Assembly (NCBI GenBank): GCA_037176885.1
Contig: JAWWNJ010000016.1
Location: 2,046,001-2,110,000 of the forward strand
DNA from: Favolaschia claudopus
Taxonomy: Eukaryota > Basidiomycota > Agaricomycetes > Agaricales > Mycenaceae
Length of the DNA stretch: 64,000 nucleotides
Reading direction: 5' to 3'
Positions 12,844 through 25,090 of this stretch are shown piece after piece. Below the pieces are notes generated by a model. That model saw only the letters and a program-made list of their open reading frames with translations. It had not been told where the DNA came from and made no database searches. Numbering within the stretch: the stretch's first letter is position 1; every line of letters starts with the position of its first letter. Both the position numbers and the translations under genes were made by a program.

Positions 12844-13427
12844 TTTTTCCCAGCTATTGAGTAGATGGATTGTATCCGTGTACAATTTTCTTGACTTGCA
12901 GCTGGTTGGCATCGTCCAATTAGTTTCGTTTGGCCTAACGCGGTGGTTTCTTCGCAGAGTGGAAGATGTCACATTGACACCATCTTTCTGTGCGTGCATC
13001 ACTTTTTGAAACCGAGGAAGTGTATCTGCTTTACTGCTGAATTCGAGAATAGAGAAGCCGCCTCCATCATAGTCTGCTTGAATTGCACGCACCTATTTGC
13101 GCCCGTTCTTCAAATTACTCGAGAAGTCAAGAAGTCATTGCATTCGGGATTCCGCCAGTGCCGTTGCTTAATAATGGGTTACGTCTCTGCGTTTATTCAC
13201 ACAGTTCAATTATATCGTGGGTACGATATAGAGGAATATGGTGGTCCTCGAGGAGAACACCTTACAGCAATGGAGCCGCGCCAGCAACCCGCTGATTCAA
13301 CACGGAGGAAATCAAGAATCAAGTAACTGTTGATGCTTTACCGCTATCTCGAGCGTAGCATAAAATCCGCTGGCGTTCCTTCGTTTTTGAGGGGAATTCC
13401 TTCTTACGAGCGACCACACTCACTACC
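12844..13427. other. Intergenic between Dus3 and DUF6534 genes
   Basis: No conserved frame. It holds the 3' region of the Dus3 gene and the promoter of the next gene, which is on the same strand. No clear TATA box was assigned. Confidence 0.4.
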
Positions 13428-15181
13428 ATGCCGCCTAGCATCGAATCAACAAATGGGGTCTACTTGACAGCCGTTTTTCTTCAAGCGATGTCAGTCAGAT
13501 CTTTGGAGTTGTTCCGCCGATACTCATCAGTACTGTGTCGTCTCTGTAAGTCTTCAAGGCATGGGTCTGCTACAAGGCTTTCTGTGCGTTCCAGATTCCT
13601 TGCATTGTGCATCGTGACGGCGGCTCATGTTCTAAAACAGCTTCTTCGTGTGGTACCACCACGATTCGTGGAGCGTCAAGGGAACCGTATGTTGTACCAT
13701 CACGGAAAATGCAATGGCCACTAAACATTTGCATATTGGGTCAGGTCATCACAGTTCTGTCAGTTATAAAGCTTTCAAATAATCCGCAAACTCCCCTTAC
13801 AATTTCAAAGTGTTCTAGAATGTATCCAAATGGGCGCTGCTTTTGGAAACATATACGTGTGGTTTGTTACTGGATTCGGGGACTTCGACAATCTGAATAC
13901 TATTCATCGGTGACGAGATTTCCTTCCCTGCCCTTATTGTCGCTAAGTACGGGGACAATAATCAGGGTGGATATGGTCGAGCTGTTGGCGATGGCGAGTC
14001 TTTCACATTACATCTGTGTCTCGGCTCAACCTTTCTTGTCCAGTACCTTTCGATATTCGTTGCTCAAGTGTGAGTTCTATCAACGTTCTGTAGTGCTTCC
14101 TCACGAATTAGCATGGCCAGGCATTTTGCACGCTGCATCTACCAATGTAAGTCCTCTAACGAACGGAGATGTTGAACAACCTGTTGTAGTCAATAAACAG
14201 CACAAGATTTTGCCTGCTGTCATCTTGTTGTTTTCCCTGGCATCGTTGGGTGTGTACCAAATAGCAATCAGGCTCCGTGATCTAACCCAACATTCTCTGA
14301 GTGCAGGCTGCGGATTCGGTGCGTAGATTCTGCAATTGATACGATGTGCCTCTTTAACACATTTCAAACGTTAAATAGGCCAGGTCGTCTTAAGGTCTGT
14401 ATCTAGCTGACTGGTTTCGAGTCGGTATCCTAAAAATCGGTATTAGTATTCGATTGAAGCAATATTCGGCGTTGGGAAAGCTCAATGTTCTTGTTTCTCT
14501 TTTGTTCCCGTTTGCGTGTCTTACCAATGTCGTTCGCTCCAGGTCACCGATAATCTTCAAGCATCGTTCGCTCTCGCGGCCGACGTCTTGATCACTGTGG
14601 GTTTGACGTGGAGATTGAGTCAACACCGCGGCGGTATCCAATCGTGAGTGTCCTTTTTGTATTCAGCAATCACCGCGTTAAGAGACGCAGAACTAATAAG
14701 ATTCTGAACTTCGTCATCATGACCGCCATCAATCGTGGAGTGTGCACTACAATCTTTGCGGCATTGAATATGATCTTGGTGAGCCGAAACCTTTTATAGT
14801 TCGACACCACAATAACTACTTGCTTGAAGTTCCTTACTCAGCCTGGAACATTTTATTTCATGATCGCGATTCTCCTCAGCGACAAATGTGAGTGGGAATC
14901 ACTCCATCGTTGTACATTGTAATGATTATATGGAGTGCAGTTTATATGAACAGCATGCTCGCAATGTAAGTTTCTCAACACTCTCACAAACGCGTATATA
15001 TCTTGATCTTTCTTTGATAATTGTCTCCAGGCTCAATACTCGAGAGTACGCGGTTCAACTCCAGGGCCGCACCATCGTAGAGCAAATCTCTATGCCCGTC
15101 TTCAAGTCCAGCATGGGAGGTGGTACGCAAAACACAGTGACGGTTACAACAGTTAACGAGGTTCATCGCGATGATGAGTAA
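13428..15181 (+). CDS. DUF6534-domain integral membrane protein
   Basis: Many-exon gene starting MPPSIESTNGVYLTAVFLQA. Segments in order: LLQGFLC; FFVWYHHDSWSVKGTV; FLVQYLSIFVAQ; HKILPAVILLFSLASLGVYQ; LQASFALAADVLITVGLTWR; NKILNFVIMTAINRGVCTT; then MILFLTQPGTFYFMIAILL spliced to SDKFYMNSMLAMLNTRE. The tail contains VTVTTVNEVHRDDE before the TAA at 15179-15181. The last four junctions were checked base by base and restore frame exactly. The central exons are less certain because several alternative short introns are possible. The domain is common and expanded in Agaricomycetes, with about seven predicted helices and no established function. The C-terminal ADVLITVGLTWRL...INRG...LNTRE block is the family's most conserved part. 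Confidence 0.85.
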
Positions 15182-15885
15182 GTTTGAATTTGACCTTCAA
15201 CAAAAACGACATGCAGCTGACCGAGTCCAGAATGCTGGATAGCGGCAAAATTCAACTTCAAATGGATTGATGGAGACTGTATGAGTTACGAACTTTCTGG
15301 CAAAGGCTGCCGTGGATGTATCGGTGGACAATATAATATTTGTTCATGAGAGTAAGCTATAGAGTCTTACCTGGGTCCATCTCATCGCCTGGGATCAATA
15401 ATTTACATGATGGGTGAGACAAGCTATAGATGACATTAGGTAGGGAAACCCCGGCAGCGTAAAACTCCAACAGTATCGCATATTAATTGTTCAATTTTGC
15501 GTGGCTGAGTTGAAGACTAGTGCCGAAACAGCGGCACGATTGCAGGGCCACCGGCAGCCCACGCTCATCACATCCCGAACCACAGCCGAACTACGACCGA
15601 GACAAATCTGCCAGCCGTAATCCGGCAGGCGAAAGTAGCACTCTTCATCGTCCAAGAAGCTGATGCCTACTTAATCGCGGTTTCGTCGTGAAAATAAGTT
15701 GTAATCGAGCCAGTGACCTAACCGACGTGTGGTGGCCCTGGGTATGAGCTGATTTACAAGCAACCATACTGAGACTGCCACTGAATGTCACCCCGAAACG
15801 CTCCGAAACCGCCAAAAAATATGAATTCGGTCGAATCCGACCGATGAATGACCAGCGAACAGCGGTACATCGGGGACAGTCTAAC
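15182..15885. other. Convergent intergenic region
   Basis: Lies between the 3' ends of the DUF6534 gene (+) and the ISG12-like gene (-). No supportable gene. It should contain both polyadenylation regions. Confidence 0.4.
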
Positions 15886-16816
15886 TCACAACGGCAGTCT
15901 GCGCAAAGTCCGCGCCACCCTGCGGAACTCTCTGCTTCCCGCCCCATCATTCTGTTTCGGAATGGGGATGAGTTTCCTGGCGCCCGCAACTGAAACCACA
16001 CAGACGCAGACGCTCACAAGCGGCGCCACAGCAGCATATGCTGCGCCTCCAGTGCCAATGGACTGCGCAATCGAGAATGCTGATCCGCTAGCCGCAGCGC
16101 CGCCATAGCAAACGGATTGTATGCGAGAAGCAAGCGACCCTGGTGTGATAAATAACAAACATATCGTTTAAGTACTCTGAATAGACAGTGAGGGACGGAA
16201 GGAGAAAACACACCAGCAACGATGCCTCTAGCACCAAAGCCCATGAGATTGAAGGCGCCAATAAGAACTAGAGGCGCGGCGAGGGCGGCGGAAATGATGA
16301 GAGCTACTGCTGCTGCGGTAGCGGTAAGTGGATGATCCTCTTTGAATCGTTGGAACACGCTTTTCTGAGGATTGGCAGCACCTGAGTCGGCGCTTGTAGA
16401 CGACGCATCAGCGTTGCACGGTGGCGGAGGGTCATCTTGTGCTGGGGAAAGGATGAGTTGAGATTCAGTTAATCCCCGCGAAGCGTTCGAGGCTGTACCA
16501 TCACAATCTGTGGGCGACTGGTTCTGTGCTAGTCGAGTTACAAAAAGGTTATGATAGCCTGAGGAATAGCACTCATTCATGATCACTGACTTACCTCTGT
16601 GAATTCTGAGCAGCACCCGAACGAACGAGTCCCATCCGCCGTCCCATTCAGAGTCTGATTGGGCTCGCAGCACCTCTTCGCTCCCCAAAAGGTCGACAGC
16701 GATGGTGACCCATTGTCCGCGGGAGATATCCCCGCGCCGTTCTAGCTCCAATCGTAGGTCGTCGAGCCATTGCTCAAGAATCGCCACTTGTTCCTCGAGT
16801 GGAATGAGCCTCCATT
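15886..16816 (-). CDS. ISG12/IFI6-like small hydrophobic protein with N-terminal extension (5' incomplete)
   Basis: The C-terminal part matches the interferon-induced 6-16/ISG12 family: FQRFKEDHPLTATAAAVALI, two glycine/alanine-rich hydrophobic segments, and GFGARGIVAGSLASRIQSV followed by SGSAFSIAQSIGTGGAAYAA. The GIVAG-SLAS junction is created by an intron (GTGTGT...CACCAG), and the other frame on either side confirms the splice. A second intron after LLRIHR removes an in-frame read-through. The N-terminal part (EWRLIPLEEQVAILEQWLDD...) is hydrophilic and continues to an acceptor (cctcctccag) at 16816. No in-frame ATG was found upstream, so the first exon is missing. Animal members localise to mitochondria or the nuclear envelope. 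Fungal members are common in basidiomycetes and uncharacterised. Confidence 0.75.
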
Positions 16817-17395
16817 CTGGAGGAGGAGGGATGAAGGGTAATTAGTCATGAAGTTAACGCGGGAAGTGGGCCACGTACCTTATACCGGTATACCTGTACC
16901 TCTGATTGATTGATCGCTGCTCACCGCAGGCTGGTCAGCTGTGCGGCTATAATAATACCTTTCGACAGGCGCCCGCAGTGGTGTCTTTATTTTTGCTATC
17001 GCGGGAAATGTAACTCTCTGGGCGCTGAAAAAAGTCTGCAGGTATATCTAACCAAAGGAGTCATTTATACTACTTGTAGGAGGGATTCTTTGAGATAGGC
17101 CAGATCTTGTTCTCAATCTTGTAAATCGCAGGAAGACAACGAAGATGCGTGGTGATTGTTGAATCATTGTTCGGACAAAAAGTCCATCACTTGTCGTGAG
17201 GCACAGTGGGGGTCGATACCAGATGCAATTCGTGAAAAGAGCGATCTATCTTGGCCGTTTGCAGGTCAAGGGCAAACGTTTAACGAGCAAACGCCAAGGA
17301 AATTCATGGCGGTGGTGAGAGACAAGCAGGAACGGCAATCACCGGCGAAGTCAGCGTGACGTTTTGCACGTGAGGTGACATGCACTCTTGATTCT
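16817..17395. other. Region upstream of the ISG12-like gene
   Basis: Should hold the missing first exon and promoter of the ISG12-like gene. A GTACGT donor at about 16876 (-) suggests a small exon ending there, but it contains no ATG. Nothing else supportable. Confidence 0.35.
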
Positions 17396-18148
17396 TGAAT
17401 CCAACCACCACGATCACCAACGGCGGTTTTGCGCATCGTTTATCGCTACTAACTATCAAAATACCGGCATCTATCGAACCTATATCCCTCCATTCTATAT
17501 CATCTTGAAGCTCATCTTGAGGATCTTGAAGCTCATCTTGGGGATCTTGACTGGATCAGTGGATCTCGAGGACAGTGATCACTCAAATGTTCGTGTTGGA
17601 TCAAGCTCAACCTCAAGCTTTCCCATTCATCGTCGTCGAATGCAAGCAATATGGCCCAGGACCAGGTCTAAACCTTTCAAACGAGTAAGCTGAGACTTGT
17701 CGTGTGAAACGTTCGCTCATCCATCACCACGGATTGTTGTACAAGTAGGAGCGGACTCGGGGTGTTCCATCGAACATTTCGGGACTCATTTCGTCAGGGC
17801 AAGACAACATTCCGTGCTTACCGGATGGTTTCAAATCTTGTTGAATGTTGACCGCGAAGCAGTTCCGAAAACGAGTGATCCAACATCGTCGGAGAACCAG
17901 ATCATCATCCAAAGCAAGGAATATTTCATGTATATCCAACCAGTTTTCGTGCGCAATTCTAAATGACATGCCGTTCAACAGCATTGGATCAAGCGAAGTA
18001 AAAAAAACCCAAGTCATGAAAGACCGATCCCTCCACGGCAGTTTGCTTCATTGACGCGCTCATCAGCATCACAGAAACATCTCCGCCTGAATCATCTTCC
18101 GGGATCCACCAACGTCGGTCGGCCAAAGCCAATAAGAAACGCGTCTAA
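17396..18148 (+). other. Coding-like segments, unidentified
   Basis: Protein-like open segments on + are separated by plausible introns. One frame reads AQPQAFPFIVVECKQYGPG and ends at a GTAAGC donor near 17686. A second reads RIVVQVGADSGCSIEHFGTH. A third reads TDPSTAVCFIDALISITETS and stops near 18148. The opposite strand at 17724-18017 also has a protein-like frame, so strand is not secure. A 24-bp unit (cttgaagctcatcttgRggat) is duplicated in tandem at about 17505-17550. I do not recognise a family. Confidence 0.25.
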
Positions 18149-19176
18149 CCTTCATTTTAGCGGCAGTGTATCTGTTTCTTCAAAATCCCCAAATCATCGA
18201 TATCATGCATCATCCTTTCATCTTCCTGCAAGGCTGTTGATTCGGGGGCAGTGGCGCCCGCAGGGACTTGGTATTAATACAGTCATAGCATCAGCTCCCG
18301 AGCAGCAGATCCTCGCGTTTCGAGCCCACTTTACCTTTTCAGCCGAAGCGAAGTGGATGGGTCAATCCGCCTCCTCGCAGTCCTCGCGGAAGAAACCAAA
18401 GAATAAACCGAAAACGATGCAGCAGGCGCATGCGCAGAATAATAGTTCGAGACAGCAACAACAACGAGGGAAACGAAGCCCTCCACCGCCACGGGCTGCA
18501 CCGCCTGATAATCCGCGTGTGCGGAGGAAGAAGTCGGGGGATAAGGTTGTTGGGGTGGATGAGGGGAGGCGACCGTGACGAGAAATTGCGAGCGGAGGAG
18601 GAGGAAAGTCGGGTTTTACTTGACTTGGGAGTGGAAGAAAAACGACGATGCACTGTGAGGCGAGTTAAAGAAGGATTCGTGTGGGGACTTTTGATGCTCA
18701 TGTTTTAACGTCTTAGATTCGACTTGCCATTCCAATGACGTTTTCCGTGTGAGCCCATATGTATACGATGGAATTTATAGCAGCAGCCCAGCGTGTGCGC
18801 GTGGAATAAATGCGTCGGTGGATACGTCGAGCCGAGGTGCGAATCTTAGGTCGTGTTCGGGAAGCGTGAGTTTTGATTCCGAGTTGCATCAAGATTCAAG
18901 GACAGCGAGTCTTGTGGATAGGCCAGCTATTCAAATTTGCTGAGCCAGGTGAGATCTCGCGCCGAGGGCCATCGACGGCTCGAACGAGCCACATAAAACC
19001 CTAGAACCTAACTCTATTAATATCAGCAACATTACAACCCAACATTACATCCACCAATCCTGACCCCAATCCCTGAGACGACGCAAGAACAACAACCACA
19101 ACAACAGATGGAGATAAACTCATCTATATCTAAGACGCCGATCCCATCTTGACCCCTCGCTCGCTCTGAAAGAACG
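18149..19176. other. Intergenic, no supportable gene
   Basis: A low-complexity Gln/Arg/Pro-coding frame at 18340-18578 (+) is overlapped by an equally long opposite frame, so I leave it uncalled. The rest is short frames only. Confidence 0.4.
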
Positions 19177-20974
19177 TCACCAAAACCGACTCGTATTCGC
19201 ATGCTTTCCTCCCGCGAGCCGCAACTGCACGACGTTCGAGGTGACGCTCGAAAACTTGATCGAATCAGCAAATGAAGAGGTCAAAAATTTTGAGAGAAAA
19301 AAGCTCACCCCATTCCCAATAAACACCTCCGCGCTAACCAACACCCCCATATCCACCGCCTGCGAGACAGCCAACTCGTCCGGAGCGAGCTCCATATCCC
19401 TCGACGTCGCCACCCGCTCCCACCCTTCCTCGCCCTCCTTCAAGCTCGCCACCAGCCCATCCAGCCACCCCCTTTCCGCATTCGTCGCAATATAGAGCGT
19501 CTTCAACTCCTTCACCCCCTCCTTCTCCGCATCCCTCCGCACCTCCCTCACCCGCGCCACGATCTCCCCCACCTCAGGCCAACAATGCCTCAACGCCGCA
19601 TCGTGCCGCGACATTCCAGGGGGAACGCTCAGATCGTCTGGGAGGGCCGGGTACAGATTTGTTTTGCGTATGTCGGCTTGGGAGAATTTGTTCCAGGTGT
19701 TGTAGTCCGAGCCCCAGGTCGCGAGGTTGGGGCAGTGCGTGGCGTAGTCGCCGCGGCGGACGTGGAGGGCGAGGAGGCCGGGGAGGGGCGGGGCGGAGAT
19801 GGGGAGGGGGTGGAAGAGGGTGAGGGGAAGGGGCGTAGAAGGAAGGTCGGTTGGATGGAAGATGCGGGAGGGGGCGGGGGTGAGGGTGGGTGGGGGTGGA
19901 GAGGAGGAGAGGAGAGGGAAGTTGCGCGAGATGGCGCGGGTGATGAGGGCGGACCAGGCGAATTGGGCGAGGGTGGGTGAGTGGCCGTAGGAGTCCCAGA
20001 GGGATACGACTTTGGCTGTGTTGATGAAGCTGCGTGGCGGGGAAACTGTTAATAAAAGGAGAGGAAAGAGAGGACGAAGACGCACACATAATCGAACGGC
20101 GTCCCGCCAATAACCGAAACGCACTCCTCCGGCATCCTTCGCAACTTCTCAGCCCACAGCATCAACCTCTCCCCGCCCGTCGTGCTATCCGTGATATTCA
20201 GCTCTTGCATCGTATCCTTCAGCTGCACCTCCACAATCCTCTCCTTCGGACACGCCACCTCCCACCAGCGCTGCGAGATCGGCCTCGATATCGACGGGTC
20301 AACGCCGGGGCCCCAGGATCCGCCGCCGGTGGGGCCAGAGGTGAAGGCGTTCATGGGGATGTGCAGCATGTGCCGGGTGCCGTTGGGGAGGGTGTCGGGG
20401 AAGGGCGGGTGGTCGCGCGCGATGTAGTCGACGAAGACGTAGCCGCGGTTGGCGAGGAATGAGAGGTGGGTGTTGAGGAGTCTGAATGGAGACACGCCGA
20501 AGCGGTAAGAATGGAGGAATCGAAGGAACGGTGGATTACGCACTGTTCTTGAAAGACATTATTCCATCTGGGCACAAAAGCGATTGAGAGCAGACTCGAG
20601 GTACTGAATTTCAGAGAGCTCACCCAGTTCCCCATGCTTCCCAAGGAAAAAAGAGATATCTATAGCAACGGCGATTGAATCATGCGCATCCACGAACAAA
20701 AACACGTCTACTCAGCCGACCTTGGCTTGGTTTTCGTCAAAAACGTCGGCGGTTTGTGCTGAGGCAGTTTTCGTTCGTATTCGCGGATATCTTCAAACGC
20801 AGGATGACCCAAAGTGAGCGTGTGAGTCGGGGGGATGTATGACACCAGCCGGAGGGAGGGATATCCGCTGATGGTCATGTACATCGCGCCGGTGACGAGG
20901 ACGACGGTGGCGGCGACAGCGAGCCTGACGAGCCAGGGCCTGGCGGGGGCATGTTGGGCGAGAAAACGTCGCAT
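19177..20974 (-). CDS. O-fucosyltransferase-like type II membrane glycosyltransferase
   Basis: Six exons: 20712-20974, 20624-20659, 20544-20567, 20086-20481, 19309-20029 and 19177-19254. They sum to 1518 nt and give 505 residues. The N-terminus (MRRFLAQHAPARPW) is followed by one hydrophobic signal-anchor, VRLAVAATVVLVTGAMYMTI, as in Golgi type II enzymes. Conserved blocks are FPWEAWGTGWNNVFQEQ (assembled over three exons), LNTHLSFLANRGYVFVDYIA, LLALHVRRGDYATHC, VKELKTLYIATNAERGWLD, and the C-terminal GNGFSSVTSNVVQLRLAGG. HxRRGD near the nucleotide-binding core and the SSxTSN motif near the end are characteristic of fungal O-FucT-like proteins in GT family 65/68-like folds. Donor and acceptor substrates are not established. 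Two tiny exons (36 and 24 nt) are unusual but give a perfect frame. Confidence 0.87.
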
Positions 20975-21048
20975 GGCATCGCCTAGCAGCGAAAATCCAG
21001 ATCAAACACCCCGGTTGCGTGATATGTCACATGTTGGTCACATGTGGC

Positions 21049-21145
21049 TGAAGTCGCGACCGGGGACGGCAAGACGATAGCCGGTGTGACTGATATGTGA
21101 CGGCGTTACACCACTCCTCACCGTTGACCACGATGTCGGAAACTC
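21049..21145 (+). repeat. Dispersed repeat, copy 1
   Basis: About 97 bp resembling 23601-23700 in the same orientation. Shared blocks are aagtcgcga, acgatagccggtgtgact, tgtgacggcgttac, ctcctc and aaccacgatg-like sequence. It lies upstream of the O-fucosyltransferase-like gene and downstream of the DUF4419 gene. Confidence 0.7.
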
Positions 21146-21355
21146 GTTCGTTGAACTCGGGACTATTCCCGTCCTCAAGCAAGCATAGATAGTGGTTCAT
21201 ACTCTGATATGCCAATCATCAGTGCATAATATTCTCAAGCTTTTCGGCCTCAGGCGATTTCTCATTCAAATTAATTTCATGACTCTCCCGACTCTTCATT
21301 GATTCTTCAGGAGTCTTTTGGCTTGAAGTCGTCGTAAAGAACAACCTACGTACTA

Positions 21356-22967
21356 CTAGAATTTGAACAGCTTCTTGATGAAACTCATCCTCCTCTTCCG
21401 AACAGGATATTCTTCTGCATTCTGATTTTGCGTGACTTCATGGCGAGCCACGCTTTCGCTTCTCCGCCTCGCATGCCCCGAAGCAACTCTGCTACTGGGC
21501 TTTCCACCAGGAAAATGTGCGCTCGGGGGTGGAATTGGAACTCGGCTGCCGCCGGATTGCTGATCGAACGAACCCATACTCGAATTCGAAGGAATCTTCA
21601 GAAGGGGTATGGATGATTCCAGCGGGGGAATATAAACCCCAGTCGGCGGCGGCATAGGAGCGTATATGGGAAAGACGAGTGGAGGATGCTCGCTCGTGGC
21701 CCCATTATCTTCATCCTGCTTCTTCTTCGAATACATCCACCACCCGAGCACTGGTCTGACCGTATCGTTCTTTCCCGTAGGCGACAGAGAAACATCGCGG
21801 CTCGAAGAGAACCCCATCCCCACCAAGCCCGCGATGATAGCGTACTCGTTATCGTCCAGCGCGATGGTGACATCGACCTCGGCGTAGCCGGGAGGGACGG
21901 CGTCCATTTCGATGATGGGGTATTCTGTGCGCGCTGCGTATCCTTCGCCTTCGAGGACGAGGTGATGGCGTGTTTCTTGAAGTGGGCGGGTGAATGAAGA
22001 CCAGAATCGGCGGGACGACATGGATTCGGGGGATTGGGTTTGCGGATGCGTCTGTGGGGAATAAACACGGTTAGTATTGCATCAGTGTGGATCGAGGAAG
22101 AAAACAACTGACGGTGTCGAGCCAAGGCCCCTGCCATTTGCCTTTGTCTGAGAATACGCAAAATGCTGTAATCCAACCCGACCATGTATGGCTTCCACAA
22201 AGGACTTCTTCGTCGCAAGCGACGTTCCGCCAAAACTTGAGATTCTCTGCACTGTTCGGCGCATCGAACGCCATCACGAAGCGCGTCATGACCGGGAGGA
22301 GTAAATGATACCATGCAATCGTCTGCAGCCCGTATTCCCTCAACTTCTCCAACCTTTCAAGCAACTGCACCCAATCCCGCTTCTCGCCCTCCAGCGTAAC
22401 CCTCGGAAACCCGCAAACAATACCGAACTTGTAATCGAAATACTTCTTCATCGTGGCCATCATGAGCATCGACCCGACTGTGCGATCCAGCATCGTCGTC
22501 GTGGAGAAGTCCGGCAGGATCCACGCGCACAGGGCGGGGTCGACGACGTTTTCGTGGATTTTGTCTGCCATCAGGCGGGAGAGGTGGGCGTAGTCAGGGA
22601 GCCCCTCGACGAGTAGCTCTTTTTTGTCGGAGTGGGAGACGAAGTTCGCGCGGAGGAGTTCGGCGTTGGCGTTGACGTAGAAGCTGAATTGGGCGATGAT
22701 GGCGAGCCAGACGTCGTCGGGGCGTAGAACTAAAGCATGATGCTGGCCCCAGGCCGATAGGACGGTGTTGACGAAGCCGTTTGTGTTTGGGACGATTTTG
22801 AATGTCGTTCCGGGGGAGTGAGGTTGTCCGCCGATGGAGGATTGCATGATTTCCTTTACTTGCTTGAACTGGTTGGGACACGCAGACTCTAATATCTGGG
22901 GTGAGGTGCGAGGGTATACGTCGCGAGACGTCGCAGCGTGAGGTGCTGGGGAAAATGTGACAGGCAT
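21356..22967 (-). CDS. DUF4419 domain protein
   Basis: Two exons (22113-22967 and 21356-22051) joined at LDT|THPQTQ by a 61-bp intron, giving 516 residues. The start is MPVTFSPAPHAATSRDVYPR. The DUF4419 core includes NGFVNTVLSAWGQHHALVLR, PDDVWLAIIAQFSFYVNANA, LCAWILPDFSTTTMLDRTV, MATMKKYFDYKFGIVCGFP, VTLEGEKRDWVQLLERLE and FWRNVACDEEVLCGSHTWSG. The DDVWLAI...QFSFYVN and CGxP-xVTLEGxxxDW motifs are diagnostic. The C-terminal 130 residues are Ser/Pro/Arg-rich and end in a basic helix (RKRRMSFIKKLFKF). The function of the family is unknown; it is widespread in Agaricomycetes, often in many copies. Confidence 0.9.
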
Positions 22968-24500
22968 CGTGAACGTGGAGAGTGAGTGTCAAGTGCGGAA
23001 AGATTTCTGGAAGTCTGCATTTAAATGCCCAGAAAACAACAGCTACACGTGTTCTTACCCATGACAAGAACGGATTCTATCATTGCGAACTTTTGATCTA
23101 GCAAATGCGGGTGTTGGGCTAAATGTGGGACAGGGGCAATTGGACTTGTCAATGCGTTCGCACCTACATAGATAATAGAAGAAGTGGTAAAGTACGTATC
23201 TTGGAGTATACATGGTTGTTGACGATGCTAACGTTTTGAAGTTTATCAAGGGAATTGGCGCGAATAGAGGAGCTCGTCGCTCGATGGAAAGGCCCGGTCA
23301 CAGCTATGTTGCGCCGGGGACGTAACCAGCGAAAACGAGATTTTCCGTAATGAGGAAGGCAAAGCAAAATAGCGTCGTCGCGCTCCACGAGTACGGTTTG
23401 AGTACGGTCGCGGCGCGCCGCGGTTGGGGTACGGAGGGCTTGCACGCGACATAAATAGAAATTGTAGATACCGACCCGAGACTCGAGGGAGCTGCCGCTC
23501 ACGAGAACCATACATCTCGATTTACAAGACTGTGGAAATCTTGTTAAAATGAGAGGTCTGAGCAACTGAGCAAAAGTTCGATGGTGGTGGTTCGAGGACA
23601 AGTCGCGAGCGGGGAACCGGCAATACGATAGCCGGTGTGACTTCTCTGTGACGGCGTTACCCCCTCCTCGCTGTCAACCACGATGGCGTCAACTCGTTTC
23701 TTTGGCGGGAGGGTAACACAGAGCCGGTGAGGTCTGCTTCTGTGCCTATATGCTTGCCAGACTCACTCACTTTAACCAAGTAGGCTGGACAATACTTACT
23801 TGGAAGCCTCCAGGCGATACTTCCCTCCAATTATTCAGGACTCATTTCTGAGCTTTTGTTCGCCGCGAGACAGCCAAGAGCGCGTTGGCTGAATTTTTTG
23901 TGGTGGCTTACAGCTAATTGAGGTTGACTACGTGCTCGTTCGGGCGCTGGAGCACCGTGTAGAACTTGCAGTGCGTTAATCTTCATGCTTTCATACCGGG
24001 CTGGCTGACTTCTCTTTCTCTACCTCAAGCCTGACTCTGCCACCGCTGAGAATTGAAGGGAGGGTTCATGTACCGGTCGTACATCTGCCGAAACATCAAG
24101 GTTTGCTTGCTCTTCCACGACTTGGACTGCCGCCGCCGCTAAGTATCATTTCATAGTAGGGTCTGCGCGTCTTGGTGTCCCGCATTCACGCCTCGAATTT
24201 GTCCTGGAAACGGGCCACGCTACCACTTTTCTTTTTGCGTGTGAATGATATCGAGAGGGGCGTCTTGCTCCCTTCTTTGCGTCATTCAATTCTTCCTCGC
24301 TGCTAGGTAGCTTTATTTTCATATGCCTTCAGACTGGATTTATTGACGGAAATGATATACAGATACCTAAACACGCTGCGGCTGCTGGGATTCTGCAGCC
24401 GTCGGCATGTGTATGCTACTTCTACCGCATTTGTCGATCAGACGAGATGTACGCCAATGTCAGACGAGCTCGGAGCCATCCTACAGCGACGAAGACTAGG
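22968..24500. other. Intergenic; includes second copy of dispersed repeat
   Basis: Promoter side of the DUF4419 gene, then non-coding sequence. Only short frames are present; minus-strand frames at 23055-23601 have no motif. The sole structured item is the repeat at 23601-23700. Confidence 0.4.
23601..23700 (+). repeat. Dispersed repeat, copy 2
   Basis: Counterpart of the copy at 21049-21145, about 2.55 kb away in direct orientation. The two copies bracket the DUF4419 gene. No terminal inverted repeat or coding frame was seen. Confidence 0.7.
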
Positions 24501-25090
24501 GGAGCGGATGAGGAGGCGGAAGTCGTACCTGGGATGAATTGGCTCGTCTGAAAAATGGGCGCCGAGTATAGTCGTGGAAATCGAATCCATGGAACGTCCT
24601 CACACCCTCCTTCTTGCCTCCCCCCCACCACCTTTCTGCCTCCGCGACATCATACCGAGCTTGACGAAAGCTTCTTCAGACCGACCCGCACCTCGACCTC
24701 GTCCACCTTATGGTCGTCCCGCGAAACTCGACCGATGCCACATCACCGCCAGCGACGCCGGCAGACACCACGCCCCGTCGCCTTCGCCTGAAGGTAAACG
24801 TCGTAATGTCGGGAGATTTTCGACCCTCTGGGCTCCTTGTCCCCGTGTTCTCCTTCCTCGTCGTATGCATGTGGAGGGCTCGTATGCGGGACGAAACGAG
24901 ACGAGATCTCCGGAAAGGGGAGGGCAAGGAGGCCTCGAGGCTGTGTGGTGTTCTGGTATTCAGGGTTAGGGGGAAAGGACGTGACGGAAGGAAGGAATGT
25001 GTACGTGGATATGTCATCTCGATCTCCTCAGATCATATCGATCTAGTTTGCTGACGATTTCGTAGATTCCTCCGCTCGCTCGCAATCAAC

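Noticed and set aside
19585..20462. Long plus-strand frames of Gly/Glu/Arg-rich composition
   Set aside because: They are mirror frames of the Pro/Ser/Leu-rich O-fucosyltransferase-like exons on the minus strand, whose splicing and motifs are consistent.
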